From an uncultured Erysipelotrichaceae bacterium (GTDB taxonomy: Bacteria > Bacillota_I > Bacilli_A > RFN20 > CAG-826), in assembly GCA_902802905.1 (NCBI GenBank), contig CADCNT010000012.1:1-64000 (forward strand): a stretch of DNA of 64,000 nt, in the 5' to 3' direction. Each line of letters opens with the position of its first letter. The stretch's first letter is position 1. The translations under genes were made by a program, and so were the position numbers. Below are positions 52,215 to 61,109 of the stretch, one piece after another. Below the pieces are notes generated by a model, which saw only the letters and a list, made by a program, of their open reading frames with translations, was not told the origin of the DNA and ran no database searches.

Positions 52215-54566
52215 TTATTCATTTATTGCTTTTGCTGGGTTTTTCTTACTAGCAATAATAGCAGGTATAAGAGCGCTGATAGCAGCGGTTAAAATAGCTA
52301 AACCTATTAAAATTGGAGCCACCCACCACTGGAATCCACCTAAATCAAAAGTAGTTTTACTAAGCAAATAAAAGTTATATTGATAGATTGCTTTTGTAAC
52401 AAGTGTATTGATTGGACGTATCAATAAAATTGATACGATTATGCTGACAATGCCACCAAAAGTTCCACAAATAATAGATTCGGTCTCCACCATTATTGCA
52501 ATATCTTTTTTGCGAGCTCCAAGTGACCTTAATAACCCAATTTCATTAGTTCTTTGATGTACCGAAATATAAGTTAGGATTGCATTAAGAATAGCACTAA
52601 CAATGATAGAAACTACTGCAAAAACATATAGCACTCCAGTCATTAATTTAAGCGCACCATCAAATTGCGAACTAGCAGTTTCTAAATAATCAGTAATACT
52701 TAGATATCCGAAATCTACTTCTTCGTCAGAAACATAGTTTTTAAAATATGATCGTATATTCTCTCGACTAGTATAATCGAGAGTAAAGTAATATAAGGTT
52801 GTAATTCTTTCATATTGTCCTAATTGATATAATCTTTGTTCATAAATGTATTCTTTGGAATAATTCGTAGATCCACTTTGAGAATCCGCATAGGGTTTGC
52901 CAGTCGTAACATCTTTAGATAATCCATATTCTAATTGTTTTTGGACAATTTCAGAGTTATTAGCGTTATCAATAACCATAGCTTCAAACTCAGGAGTATA
53001 GATTATTCCGGTTCTAAATAAGGCGTTAGTATTATCCTTTTTCTCCCTCAAAACCCCGGTAATTTTCAATTCAAAGGTAGAATTATCATAGAATTCTTTA
53101 TAAGTTTTTGAGGCTGCAACATATTTATCGTTAACTGAATCATAAACATAGTAGTCATCGTTAGGGACATAACGATAGGTTTTGCCTTTTATCTCATCAA
53201 AACTAAATTTAGCTTCTAGAATGTGCTCAGTATCTACGTTAAAGCCCAATGTATATAAATAGCCAACATCAACGCGATTATATGTATCGACCACTAAGGC
53301 TATTTCATGTTTTCCAGTTGGGAATTTTCCAGTCAAACAATCGTATTGGTCATTAACAAACTCTTCATTATTAATGCCTTTGTAAAATAAGGAACTCGTA
53401 GATGATACCTTGGCGTATCTAGTGTCGTTCACTTTAGTGTACAAATTGAAAGATGTATATGAAGACTCATAAGAAACATAATAATTACTTTTTGGCATCT
53501 CTCCCATATAGTTTAAGAAAGAGTTGCTCATATAATTATAATGTTCTTGTTTAGCATACCCAGAGTAATCGACAAACACGGATTGTTCATCAGTAAATTC
53601 GGTATAATGTTCAACACTTCCTTCGGAAGATTGTTTAGAATATGTTGAGATCTGAACAGGATATTTAGAGAAGGCTCTTGCTTCCGCTTTATCAAAAGCA
53701 TGTTGCACGCCACTACTAATTGAAAGAATCAAGCCAACACCAGCCAAGCCTAAAGAAGCGGCAATAATAATTGATAAAGTTGAATATTTTTTAATAATTA
53801 AGTTCTTAAATCCCCACTTGACAGTAGTCGTGCTTGGAATAGAAACTTTGGTAAGCGATTTTATTTCTGTTTCCTTGCTTTCAGAAATAGGATTAGAATC
53901 ATCAATCACCTTACCATCTTTTAATTCAATAACACGGTCAGCGTATTTACTCGCATAGTCATTATTATGTGTAACCATCACCACAAGATGATCTTTTGAT
54001 AAGTCTTTTAGAATTTCCATAATCTGGAAGCCAGTTTTACTATCCAAAGCACCGGTTGGTTCATCTGCTAAAATAACGGTTGGATTTCCAACAATTGCTC
54101 GAGCAATAGCGACCCTTTGCTTTTGTCCACCAGATAGAGCCTTAGGGTGATCATGTTTCTTGTCTGATAAGCCCACTTTTGCCAACGCTTCATCGACCAT
54201 CTTATCGATTTCAGCCGGTTTTTGACGATTAATTTGCAGTTTAATAGCAATATTGTCTTTTACATTTAAATGAGGCAAAAGATAGCAGTTTTGCAGGACA
54301 AATCCAATCTTGTTGTTTCGATATGAGTCCCAATCCGCAGGATTAAACTCACTTGTAGACAATCCATCCACTATCATGTTTCCTGATGATGGGGTATCTA
54401 ATCCTCCAATTATGTTCAAAAGCGTAGTTTTTCCACTACCGGATGCCCCTAATATTGCCACAAACCCTTTTTCAGGAAAGCAAATAGAAACATCATTTAA
54501 AGCAATGACGTTGTCATCTGAATTCTTACGTGTATAGATTTTGGTAATATTTTTGAGTGTTAACAT
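52215..54566 (-). CDS. MacB/FtsX-type ABC transporter, fused ATPase and permease
   Basis: 783 residues from the ATG at 54566 (a TTG 7 codons upstream is ignored). N-terminal ATPase: [12 protein letters not shown] Walker A near residue 40, [14 protein letters not shown] signature, [12 protein letters not shown] Walker B. Then one membrane helix (around 265-290), a large extracytoplasmic domain (300-640), and three helices with the FtsX signature [16 protein letters not shown]. Half-transporter that dimerises; such systems export peptides, lipids or lipoproteins or transmit envelope signals. The gene starts two bases after the stop of the AAA/trypsin protein and has no clear ribosome binding site, so translation is coupled. 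Confidence 0.88.
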   Translation of the reverse strand: MLTLKNITKIYTRKNSDDNVIALNDVSICFPEKGFVAILGASGSGKTTLLNIIGGLDTPSSGNMIVDGLSTSEFNPADWDSYRNNKIGFVLQNCYLLPHLNVKDNIAIKLQINRQKPAEIDKMVDEALAKVGLSDKKHDHPKALSGGQKQRVAIARAIVGNPTVILADEPTGALDSKTGFQIMEILKDLSKDHLVVMVTHNNDYASKYADRVIELKDGKVIDDSNPISESKETEIKSLTKVSIPSTTTVKWGFKNLIIKKYSTLSIIIAASLGLAGVGLILSISSGVQHAFDKAEARAFSKYPVQISTYSKQSSEGSVEHYTEFTDEQSVFVDYSGYAKQEHYNYMSNSFLNYMGEMPKSNYYVSYESSYTSFNLYTKVNDTRYAKVSSTSSLFYKGINNEEFVNDQYDCLTGKFPTGKHEIALVVDTYNRVDVGYLYTLGFNVDTEHILEAKFSFDEIKGKTYRYVPNDDYYVYDSVNDKYVAASKTYKEFYDNSTFELKITGVLREKKDNTNALFRTGIIYTPEFEAMVIDNANNSEIVQKQLEYGLSKDVTTGKPYADSQSGSTNYSKEYIYEQRLYQLGQYERITTLYYFTLDYTSRENIRSYFKNYVSDEEVDFGYLSITDYLETASSQFDGALKLMTGVLYVFAVVSIIVSAILNAILTYISVHQRTNEIGLLRSLGARKKDIAIMVETESIICGTFGGIVSIIVSILLIRPINTLVTKAIYQYNFYLLSKTTFDLGGFQWWVAPILIGLAILTAAISALIPAIIASKKNPAKAINE

Positions 54567-54567
54567 A

Positions 54568-57500
54568 TTATTTACTATCTTTTTCAATCAAAGACCAAGC
54601 ATATGAAATTGGTCTACAGAAGTTTATTTGTTCTATTAATTCTCCATGTGGAGATAAGCTTGCTCCAGTTAATATACCTATAACCTTAGAAGTATTCGCA
54701 TCCACGATTAGTGAGCCAGAGTTTCCACCATTTGCTTGAATATCAAGGTTAATTTGGTCAGGCTGACCGTCTTTACCTTTTTGATATGAAGCAACACTGC
54801 CCTCTACAATGCTCATTTCGTCAAATCTAGAGAAGCCAAAAGGATATCCTAAAAGATAAACTTTGGATAATGGAGGCAAAATATAATCTGGATCCGCTAA
54901 AGAAATGTAATCAAATTCATCGTCTTTGGAAGCTAAAAGCTTAATTAGAGCGACATCGTTCTTTTTATCAATAGAAACGACTTTCGCTTCATAATTAATA
55001 TCAATGCGTTTGTTACGGTGATAAATTCTACGACGGACTTCAATGTAATCGGCCCCATCAACACAATGGGCGCATGTTAAAGCATATCCCTTGTTGTTGA
55101 TAATAAAACCTGACGATTCTCCTGATTCAGGACCTTGTGTTCTAATCGCAATAACTACTTCACTAATAAAGTCCTTATATTCCATAAACGGAACATTTGG
55201 ATAGAATTTATAAAGATCTTTTAAACTATCATAAGATAGTTTCTCTACTGTATTCTTCTCTTGTCTTTCTTTAGCAGCATTTACTTCGGATTCACCAAAA
55301 ACAGCAACGATATCATCATAAGTTATTTCTCTAGTGTTGATGTTTCCAGTTTGTTCTTTTCTAATTCTACTAGCTTGTTTAATTTGTAAACGTGAAAGGA
55401 ATTCTCTTAATGTTCTAACATTAGCGAAGTTAGGCAAATCTCTTTGTCTAGACACTAAGCTAATTAGCAACTTAATGTTTTCTTCGCTTAATTCATAGTT
55501 ATCACGTGTTAAGAATAACTTGAGGATTTCTTCTAATTCTTCGTCGTTATAGTCAGGGAATTCTAGATTAAATTTGATACGTGATTCAAAGCCAGGATTA
55601 GTAGAGAAAAGCTTTTGCATTTCTTTTGTGTAGCCAGATAAAATAACACAGAATTCACCCCTTCTATCTTCCATAGCTTTTAATAATTCAGCGATTACTT
55701 CTTTGCCAAAGTCTCTCTCACCACCATAAGCAAGAGAATAGGCTTCGTCAATATAAAGAACGCCGCCCATTGATTTATCAATGATGTCTCTAGTCTTGAT
55801 TGCGGATTGACCTATATATTCGCCAACTAAATCGCGACGTGAAACTTCATTAAATTTTGCAGTGTTTAATATGCCTTCTTGTCTTAATAATTTACCGATA
55901 ATACGGGCCACTTCAGTTTTACCAGTACCTGGATTTCCTGAAAACGCCATATGGAAATCAACTTTCTTACCACGGTTAATAGCAAAATACGCAATTAAAT
56001 CATCAATTGTCTCTTTAATATGTTCTAGACCGATTAATTCATCAAGTTTCTTTCTAGCGTCGCTTTGGCCACCAGTTTTTGGATCAAGGAACGCGATATC
56101 ATGAGCAATAATATAATCTTGTACATCATCTTTGATGATAAGTTTATCATTTAGATCAGTACTACGAACATTTTGAGCAATGATTACTTCTTCTAAGATA
56201 GATAACGCTGCTGATGCATTAATATCGTTGCCATATGCCTTAGATAGATAGATAACCTCTAAAAGCATTCCGATAGCGTCTTCTTCAATTGAATATCCTT
56301 TTTCCTTTAGATGCACTAAAAGAATTTCTTTTAATTCAGCTTTAGAGAAATCGATGAAGTTAACTTTAAATCTCACCAATTCACCTAATGTATCACAATT
56401 GTTTTCAAGTAATTGTTTGATGTTGTATTTGTTGTCAGAGAGGATAAATACAGTGTGAGTGTCATCAGACATTAACTTAGTTAATGTATTTATGGCCTCT
56501 TTTAGTCCAGAGTTATTTAAAGAGTCTAAGAAATGGATGTCATCAATAAGTAAGACACCACCTTTGGCTCTTTTATAAGCAGTATCGATACGACTTGAAG
56601 ATTCTCCAGTAAAGTTTGAATAGAGTTCTTTAGCAGAAATCTCATAATAGTTTTCTTCTTCAATCGCGTTATATTTATATAACATTCTGGTTAATTCTTT
56701 AGCAAATGTGGATTTTCCGCATCCAGAAGGGCCAATGAACGCCATATGTTTACAAACATTTAAAGCGTCATTTTTCATTAAGTAGGCTCTAATTCTCATG
56801 AATTCTTTTTTGGCCTCTGCTTGGCCAACAAGATTCATGATTTTACCTTCAGGACTATCAGCCTCAACTGCATTAGATAAATCATTGGAAAGAACTGTTC
56901 CACTTGATTGTTCTCTTAATTTGCAGCTGAATTTCTCTTCAACAGAGGCTTCAGCATCGTTATCGTTAATATAATTAACGAACTCGACAGATGTAAGGTT
57001 TGGGAAACGAATTCCAGGACCCGAACGATCAATTTGATACTCTTGATGTATGTCAGAGAAGGAAAGTAGGCCTTCTCTAAAAGTTAACATGTAGGAGCTG
57101 TCATCACCGTCAATAACCTTAATGTAGACATCCCCGTTATTATAGGCATTGACATACATTCCGTTATATCCGGTTCTATGACCATAATATATCATGTAGT
57201 ATTTATCCATTTGATAGATTTGCCAGCCATCACGGAAATTATCTCTCCAGCCACCAACACAGTAGTTGTTCTCAGGCCATTCAATAACACCAATACCAGG
57301 ATCACTAACTCCAGGAGAATTTTCAATCATTGAATAATCGTCATCACCAGAGAAATCAAACGCATTAAAACTGTTAATATCTGGATATACTAAAGCATTC
57401 TTAGAAACGATTGGTCGCTCAGGAATAAATCTACGCGCAATATCTTCTCTTTTTTCATTAGGGGTGCCTTTGTTTAAATAAAATGAAACGATATTAGTTT

Positions 57501-57864
57501 CACCATTAAAAGCAATGGAGTTTTTGCTTGGTTGACCATCTTTTAATTTGTAATAAACAAAAGAGGAATTACTAGAATTAAAGGACAAATGATAGATGCT
57601 ACCACTGGAGTCCTTACCTAAATCAATTTCAAGATTGCCTTCTTTATCAATTACAACTATAGGGAAAAGGGCTATATCTTTTTCATATTTTGCAAAAAGG
57701 GCGGAACCATTTTTATTCTTTTGAATACCTAAACCATCTTTTTTGTCGCCTAAAAAACGTCCGATAAAGTATTCACTTGGATTCTTCAATATCAATTGAA
57801 AGTGTTGTTCACTAGAAAAATCACCAAACTCTGTGTTAGATTTCTTTGTCCATTTTTTCATCAT
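54568..57864 (-). CDS. MORN-like / tandem AAA+ / trypsin-like protease fusion
   Basis: 1098 residues. 1-300: beta-rich with MORN-like repeats (YFIGRFLGDKKDGLGIQ; CVGGWRDNFRDGWQIY). 360-590: AAA+ with GPSGCGKS (about 378) and VLLIDDIHFLDS. 605-860: second AAA+ of CbbX/SpoVK type, GNPGTGKTEVARIIG (about 643), LYIDEAYSLA, arginine FESRIKF. 895-1098: trypsin-like protease with complete triad, His in LTCAHCVDG (about 933), Asp in NDVALIKL (about 970), Ser in GNSGSLIV (about 1050). No signal peptide. Looks like an ATP-driven sensing machine with a protease effector. Followed by coupled ABC transporter, zinc-ribbon and esterase genes. Confidence 0.82.
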   Translation of the reverse strand: MMKKWTKKSNTEFGDFSSEQHFQLILKNPSEYFIGRFLGDKKDGLGIQKNKNGSALFAKYEKDIALFPIVVIDKEGNLEIDLGKDSSGSIYHLSFNSSNSSFVYYKLKDGQPSKNSIAFNGETNIVSFYLNKGTPNEKREDIARRFIPERPIVSKNALVYPDINSFNAFDFSGDDDYSMIENSPGVSDPGIGVIEWPENNYCVGGWRDNFRDGWQIYQMDKYYMIYYGHRTGYNGMYVNAYNNGDVYIKVIDGDDSSYMLTFREGLLSFSDIHQEYQIDRSGPGIRFPNLTSVEFVNYINDNDAEASVEEKFSCKLREQSSGTVLSNDLSNAVEADSPEGKIMNLVGQAEAKKEFMRIRAYLMKNDALNVCKHMAFIGPSGCGKSTFAKELTRMLYKYNAIEEENYYEISAKELYSNFTGESSSRIDTAYKRAKGGVLLIDDIHFLDSLNNSGLKEAINTLTKLMSDDTHTVFILSDNKYNIKQLLENNCDTLGELVRFKVNFIDFSKAELKEILLVHLKEKGYSIEEDAIGMLLEVIYLSKAYGNDINASAALSILEEVIIAQNVRSTDLNDKLIIKDDVQDYIIAHDIAFLDPKTGGQSDARKKLDELIGLEHIKETIDDLIAYFAINRGKKVDFHMAFSGNPGTGKTEVARIIGKLLRQEGILNTAKFNEVSRRDLVGEYIGQSAIKTRDIIDKSMGGVLYIDEAYSLAYGGERDFGKEVIAELLKAMEDRRGEFCVILSGYTKEMQKLFSTNPGFESRIKFNLEFPDYNDEELEEILKLFLTRDNYELSEENIKLLISLVSRQRDLPNFANVRTLREFLSRLQIKQASRIRKEQTGNINTREITYDDIVAVFGESEVNAAKERQEKNTVEKLSYDSLKDLYKFYPNVPFMEYKDFISEVVIAIRTQGPESGESSGFIINNKGYALTCAHCVDGADYIEVRRRIYHRNKRIDINYEAKVVSIDKKNDVALIKLLASKDDEFDYISLADPDYILPPLSKVYLLGYPFGFSRFDEMSIVEGSVASYQKGKDGQPDQINLDIQANGGNSGSLIVDANTSKVIGILTGASLSPHGELIEQINFCRPISYAWSLIEKDSK

Positions 57865-57963
57865 AATTAGCGCCCCCTAATATAAAGAAAATATAGTCGC
57901 AAACAAAAAATATAATTTTTTATCGTTAGTTATATTTTATGAAATATTTATTTTAAGGTAAAC

Positions 57964-57982
57964 AAAAAGCGGCAAGGCCGCT
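57964..57982 (-). terminator. Terminator after second diguanylate cyclase
   Basis: 6-bp GC-rich stem AGCGGC/GCCGCT with AAG loop, then T5 on the minus strand. Confidence 0.88.
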
Positions 57983-57987
57983 ATTAA

Positions 57988-59133
57988 TTACTTTCTACCT
58001 CGACGGTCATGACCGCTGATACGATAATATTCATCTTTATCTTTGTACATCTTTTTTTCAGCGATCATCATAGCTTCTTCAAACGTGGTCTTATCATTCT
58101 TTTTATCAATGAAGTAATAGCCTAAAGCAATAGAATAATTTGATTCTTTCATTTGCTCTTTGACACCATTAACTGTTTTTTCTAATTGTTCTTTTGTGCC
58201 TTGGAACATGAGAACTAAATATTCATCACCGCTCAATCGATAAGCGCACATATTTTTAGGATTTATAGACTTAACTAAAATCTTTGAAATATAACTTAAA
58301 GCTTTATCACCAGCGTCATGTCCAAAATGGTCGTTTAAATATTTAAGCTCATTCATATCGATTTGAATAACGCCGTTGACTTGGTTTTTATATCTAGAAA
58401 TATCAGTGTAGTAAGTATCACGATTATATAAACCAGTAAGAGGATCTCGTAAGGCATTAACAGTCATAATAAAGATGTAGTTAATTAAAGCACAAATAAT
58501 ACAAACAATATTGAGCAAGTCACTTCTATTAGCCAACATCTCGGTAATGACTGTAGACAAAATAATGATTGCGCCTAAAATAAAGACCCAGCCATCGCGA
58601 CGGTGTTTCCCGTGAAATCTAAATATAGCGATATATATAAGTAAAACAAGGAAGACAACACACACTAAATGAGAACTGTAATTTAGTAAGGTTGTACCTC
58701 TAATAAACTCTGCTTGTCCACTTGCAATAGTATGATAAGAAAAGACAATTGTAGATAATCCAGGAACGCCAAAGAAAAGAGGAAAAAGATAAACAATCGT
58801 GTTAATAATCAGCAGGGAACTCACTAAAATGTTAAACCACTTTTTTCTTTTTTGCCCTATGTTAGCAATTAATAAGAAAATATAAAGTAGGATAGGTCTA
58901 GTAATGTAACCAATAGATGTGAAAATGGTACCTAAAATAACATCTCCAGTGGCACAGGCATATTGCTCCACACATACCACCAAACAAAGAACAAAAATCA
59001 AAGCTACAAACACTAAAAAATTGATACTTTCTTTTCTTCTAACTTGATAATTTCTAATCGCCAAAAAAACAATTACTACGCATGCAGCGAATAATGGCAA
59101 ATTAGAAACGAAGTAATAACCAACATCAAACAT
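57988..59133 (-). CDS. Membrane diguanylate cyclase (GGDEF), 7TM type
   Basis: 381 residues: seven or eight N-terminal helices (8-220) similar to 7TMR-HISK/7TM sensor modules, then a GGDEF domain with DPLTGLYNRDTYY, IQIDMNELKYLNDHFGHDAGD and active-site YRLSGDEY. SGDEY departs from GG(D/E)EF at the first and last positions; SGDEF is an accepted active variant, but the Tyr makes activity less sure. No inhibitory RxxD site seen. Monocistronic with its own terminator. With 32973-34016 it shows that cyclic di-GMP signalling exists here. Confidence 0.87.
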   Translation of the reverse strand: MFDVGYYFVSNLPLFAACVVIVFLAIRNYQVRRKESINFLVFVALIFVLCLVVCVEQYACATGDVILGTIFTSIGYITRPILLYIFLLIANIGQKRKKWFNILVSSLLIINTIVYLFPLFFGVPGLSTIVFSYHTIASGQAEFIRGTTLLNYSSHLVCVVFLVLLIYIAIFRFHGKHRRDGWVFILGAIIILSTVITEMLANRSDLLNIVCIICALINYIFIMTVNALRDPLTGLYNRDTYYTDISRYKNQVNGVIQIDMNELKYLNDHFGHDAGDKALSYISKILVKSINPKNMCAYRLSGDEYLVLMFQGTKEQLEKTVNGVKEQMKESNYSIALGYYFIDKKNDKTTFEEAMMIAEKKMYKDKDEYYRISGHDRRGRK

Positions 59134-59205
59134 ATTTTGCTACATTCTATCACAGGAAAGCAAATCACCACCATAAAATAGATTTTTTAAGTCAATATTC
59201 TAGTA

Positions 59206-59228
59206 TCACAATTATATTGTGTTATAAT
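59206..59228 (+). promoter_or_regulatory. Promoter with perfect palindrome
   Basis: CACAAT-TAT-ATTGTG (59206-59220) is a perfect inverted repeat directly followed by TATAAT (59223-59228). The -35 region (TAGTAT) is poor. Likely an operator controlling the two genes at 59251-60675. Confidence 0.6.
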
Positions 59229-59250
59229 AATAAGGACTTAAGGCAATAGG

Positions 59251-60192
59251 ATGAAACTTTTCAAAAAATCATGGCTACATGATAAGTTTATTCTTGAAAA
59301 CTCTGGTGACGCCGGAGAGGAAATTGGTGATAAAAATATTTATTTTAAAACCAAAGGTTTTCATGATTCTTTTTTAAGAATAAACAAATTCACGCCCGTT
59401 AGCATCGCCACTAAATTCTTTGATAGCATCGCAAAAGAATTCAGCGATTCTTTTAATACCATCGTCGGTTTTGAAGATGGCAGAATCAACATCATGTTTG
59501 AATGTCCAAAAGAAAAGTTAACAACAAGAATCTTGAATTCCTTGCTTTCAGATAAAGTTTGCTTTGGCTGTGATGATTTCTTTATTACCCAGTACACAAA
59601 ATACGAAGATGAAGAGAACAGATTTGTGCGTTCTTGTGAACACTATCAATATAAATATGTTTTTAAGCACAACACTCTTATAGATTGCTTTGATTATTCA
59701 CGAGATGGCGATCCTGAGTTTACTAGTGAATCAATAAACGCAATTCTACCTGATAACACAGTAGGTATCAAGGAAACAGCGTTTAGAAACTTTAAAGGGA
59801 TTAACTTAAAAGTTAATAAGACATTAAAAGAATTTATTGGCATGTTTAATAAACTAACAAGAAAAGAAAATGTTTTTGGTTATGTAAGATGTTCTGATGG
59901 CTGCATGGTTATCACCAACATTAAACATAAGAAGACTTATATGCCTTTATATTATCAAGGCATCCATATGTGTATGAGAGAACCAAAAGCAGCCATTCAA
60001 TATGCCAAAGAAAAGAAATACTTTGCTTTCTTAAAACAAGTACCAGGTTTATTTATTCGTACACACGGAAAGATATTCTTCAGTGATACCGCTACTCCAT
60101 ATGAAGATTTTGAAAATGGAGATGAAGAATTCACAGTGTTAGATTTCAATAATTTCAATCAAATTGAAGTGTTTGACTTTTTAGCGTCTTAA
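59251..60192 (+). CDS. Hypothetical protein
   Basis: 313 residues, soluble, no signal peptide. Residues about 165-190 (INAILPDNTVGIKETAFRNF) look like a single leucine-rich BspA-type turn (LPDxVxxIxxxAFxxF). The rest is mixed alpha/beta with many aromatic residues and scattered Cys-His pairs (CFGCDD, CEHY). No domain recognised with confidence. ATG at 59251 has AGG upstream. First of two genes in a plus-strand unit with a palindromic operator; the next gene starts 12 bases after it. Confidence 0.6.
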   Translation: MKLFKKSWLHDKFILENSGDAGEEIGDKNIYFKTKGFHDSFLRINKFTPVSIATKFFDSIAKEFSDSFNTIVGFEDGRINIMFECPKEKLTTRILNSLLSDKVCFGCDDFFITQYTKYEDEENRFVRSCEHYQYKYVFKHNTLIDCFDYSRDGDPEFTSESINAILPDNTVGIKETAFRNFKGINLKVNKTLKEFIGMFNKLTRKENVFGYVRCSDGCMVITNIKHKKTYMPLYYQGIHMCMREPKAAIQYAKEKKYFAFLKQVPGLFIRTHGKIFFSDTATPYEDFENGDEEFTVLDFNNFNQIEVFDFLAS

Positions 60193-60204
60193 TGGAGATA
60201 TTGT

Positions 60205-60675
60205 ATGCTATTAGTTCAAGTTTACTCCAACCCTATTAATAAGAAGAGAAACATGAAGGGCGACAATTATATACTTGTAGGCTCAAGGATTAATGATATT
60301 GTAGATCCGGTTTATATTGATCAATTTGGAAATCTTTATCTTCCAGGCGGCGAATTAAAATTTGATTATTACGGAAGATATTGGTATATCGGCGACAAAC
60401 TAGTATTTTATGGTGGCTCTAGCGACCCTAACGCACGTCCTGTGTCTCTTGGCTTTACAGAAATTAAATATGACGATAAAGGGCGAGTGCAATTTGTTGG
60501 CAAAATTAGAATCGGCTATGACTATTATGAACGAGTGAGTTATCTTGCTCTTAAAATGCCAGTGTATTATCGCGGAGAAGGCTATACGACCCATATTGAC
60601 AGAATCGGTAGCCACGACTTCACACAATATTTCAATGCACCTGAAAAGCTGTATTGGGATTACGGTTTTAAATAG
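60205..60675 (+). CDS. Hypothetical protein, beta-rich
   Basis: 156 residues, soluble, unusually rich in Tyr and Gly: YIDQFGNLYLPGGELKFDYY, GRYWYIGDKLVFYGG, IGYDYYERVSY. The alternating pattern suggests a small beta barrel or WW-like repeats. No family recognised. GGAG lies before the ATG. Co-transcribed with the previous gene and ends at the terminator 60695-60723. Confidence 0.6.
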   Translation: MLLVQVYSNPINKKRNMKGDNYILVGSRINDIVDPVYIDQFGNLYLPGGELKFDYYGRYWYIGDKLVFYGGSSDPNARPVSLGFTEIKYDDKGRVQFVGKIRIGYDYYERVSYLALKMPVYYRGEGYTTHIDRIGSHDFTQYFNAPEKLYWDYGFK

Positions 60676-60694
60676 TATTCAACTTTACTTTTAT

Positions 60695-60723
60695 CAAAAA
60701 AACGCCGAATCATCGGCGTTTTC
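60695..60723 (+). terminator. Bidirectional terminator
   Basis: 8-bp stem AACGCCGA/TCGGCGTT with ATCA loop, T4 on the plus strand and T6 on the minus strand. Shared by 60205-60675 and 60746-61039. Confidence 0.92.
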
Positions 60724-60745
60724 GTTCATATAAACTGTAATTTTA

Positions 60746-61039
60746 TTATTTATTGATTCTTTCAGTCCATTCGTGACCACAGTTAGGGCACTTAAATTTA
60801 GCAATAACCACACAACTTGAATCGTTATAAACTTCATCAGATACTGCTGCGCCACATTTAGGACAGTTAGAACTAACTGTAGTATCACTACAGACACCAC
60901 CGCTAACAGCAGCTAATTGTTCATCACTAAGAACAACACCTTCTTCTTTTGCTAAAGCAAGAAGTTCTTCATTTGATTTACATTTACGGGCTTTATTAAT
61001 TTGTTCGGTAGTTAATCCTTCTAATAATTCTTTTTTCAT
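60746..61039 (-). CDS. Double-glycine-leader zinc-ribbon protein D
   Basis: 97 residues: leader MKKELLEGLTTEQINKARKC ... to AAVSGG at 43-48, then CPKC (60-63) and CPNCGHEWTER. The ribbon end CGHEWTER resembles B's CGNEWNEK. The ATG has AAGGAG upstream. It lies 70 bases after an AbiEii-like nucleotidyltransferase gene, repeating the arrangement at 34533-35595 although 26 kb away. Here the repeat-type promoter sits between the two genes and reads only into D. Same doubts as for A about cleavage and export. Confidence 0.78.
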   Translation of the reverse strand: MKKELLEGLTTEQINKARKCKSNEELLALAKEEGVVLSDEQLAAVSGGVCSDTTVSSNCPKCGAAVSDEVYNDSSCVVIAKFKCPNCGHEWTERINK

Positions 61040-61058
61040 AATGTTCTCCTTTTTGGTG

Positions 61059-61097
61059 ATTATACTTTATCATACCAAATGTCACAAATGTGCCACA
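61059..61097 (-). promoter_or_regulatory. Direct-repeat promoter, site D
   Basis: TGTCACAAATGTGCCACA (61080-61097), identical to site B. On the minus strand TTGTGA, 17 bases, perfect TATAAT (61059-61064), then AAGGAG and the ATG of protein D. Confidence 0.82.
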
Positions 61098-61109
61098 CGA
61101 AATAAAATT

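Noticed and set aside
52215-54566. Peptidase-containing (C39) exporter for the double-glycine peptides
   Set aside because: The only ABC exporter with a fused ATPase in the window is of MacB/FtsX type and has no N-terminal Cys-protease domain.
57988-59133. Second diguanylate cyclase as a catalytically dead receptor
   Set aside because: SGDEY departs from GGDEF, but Gly-Asp-Glu and the upstream metal and substrate residues are kept, so loss of activity cannot be claimed from sequence.
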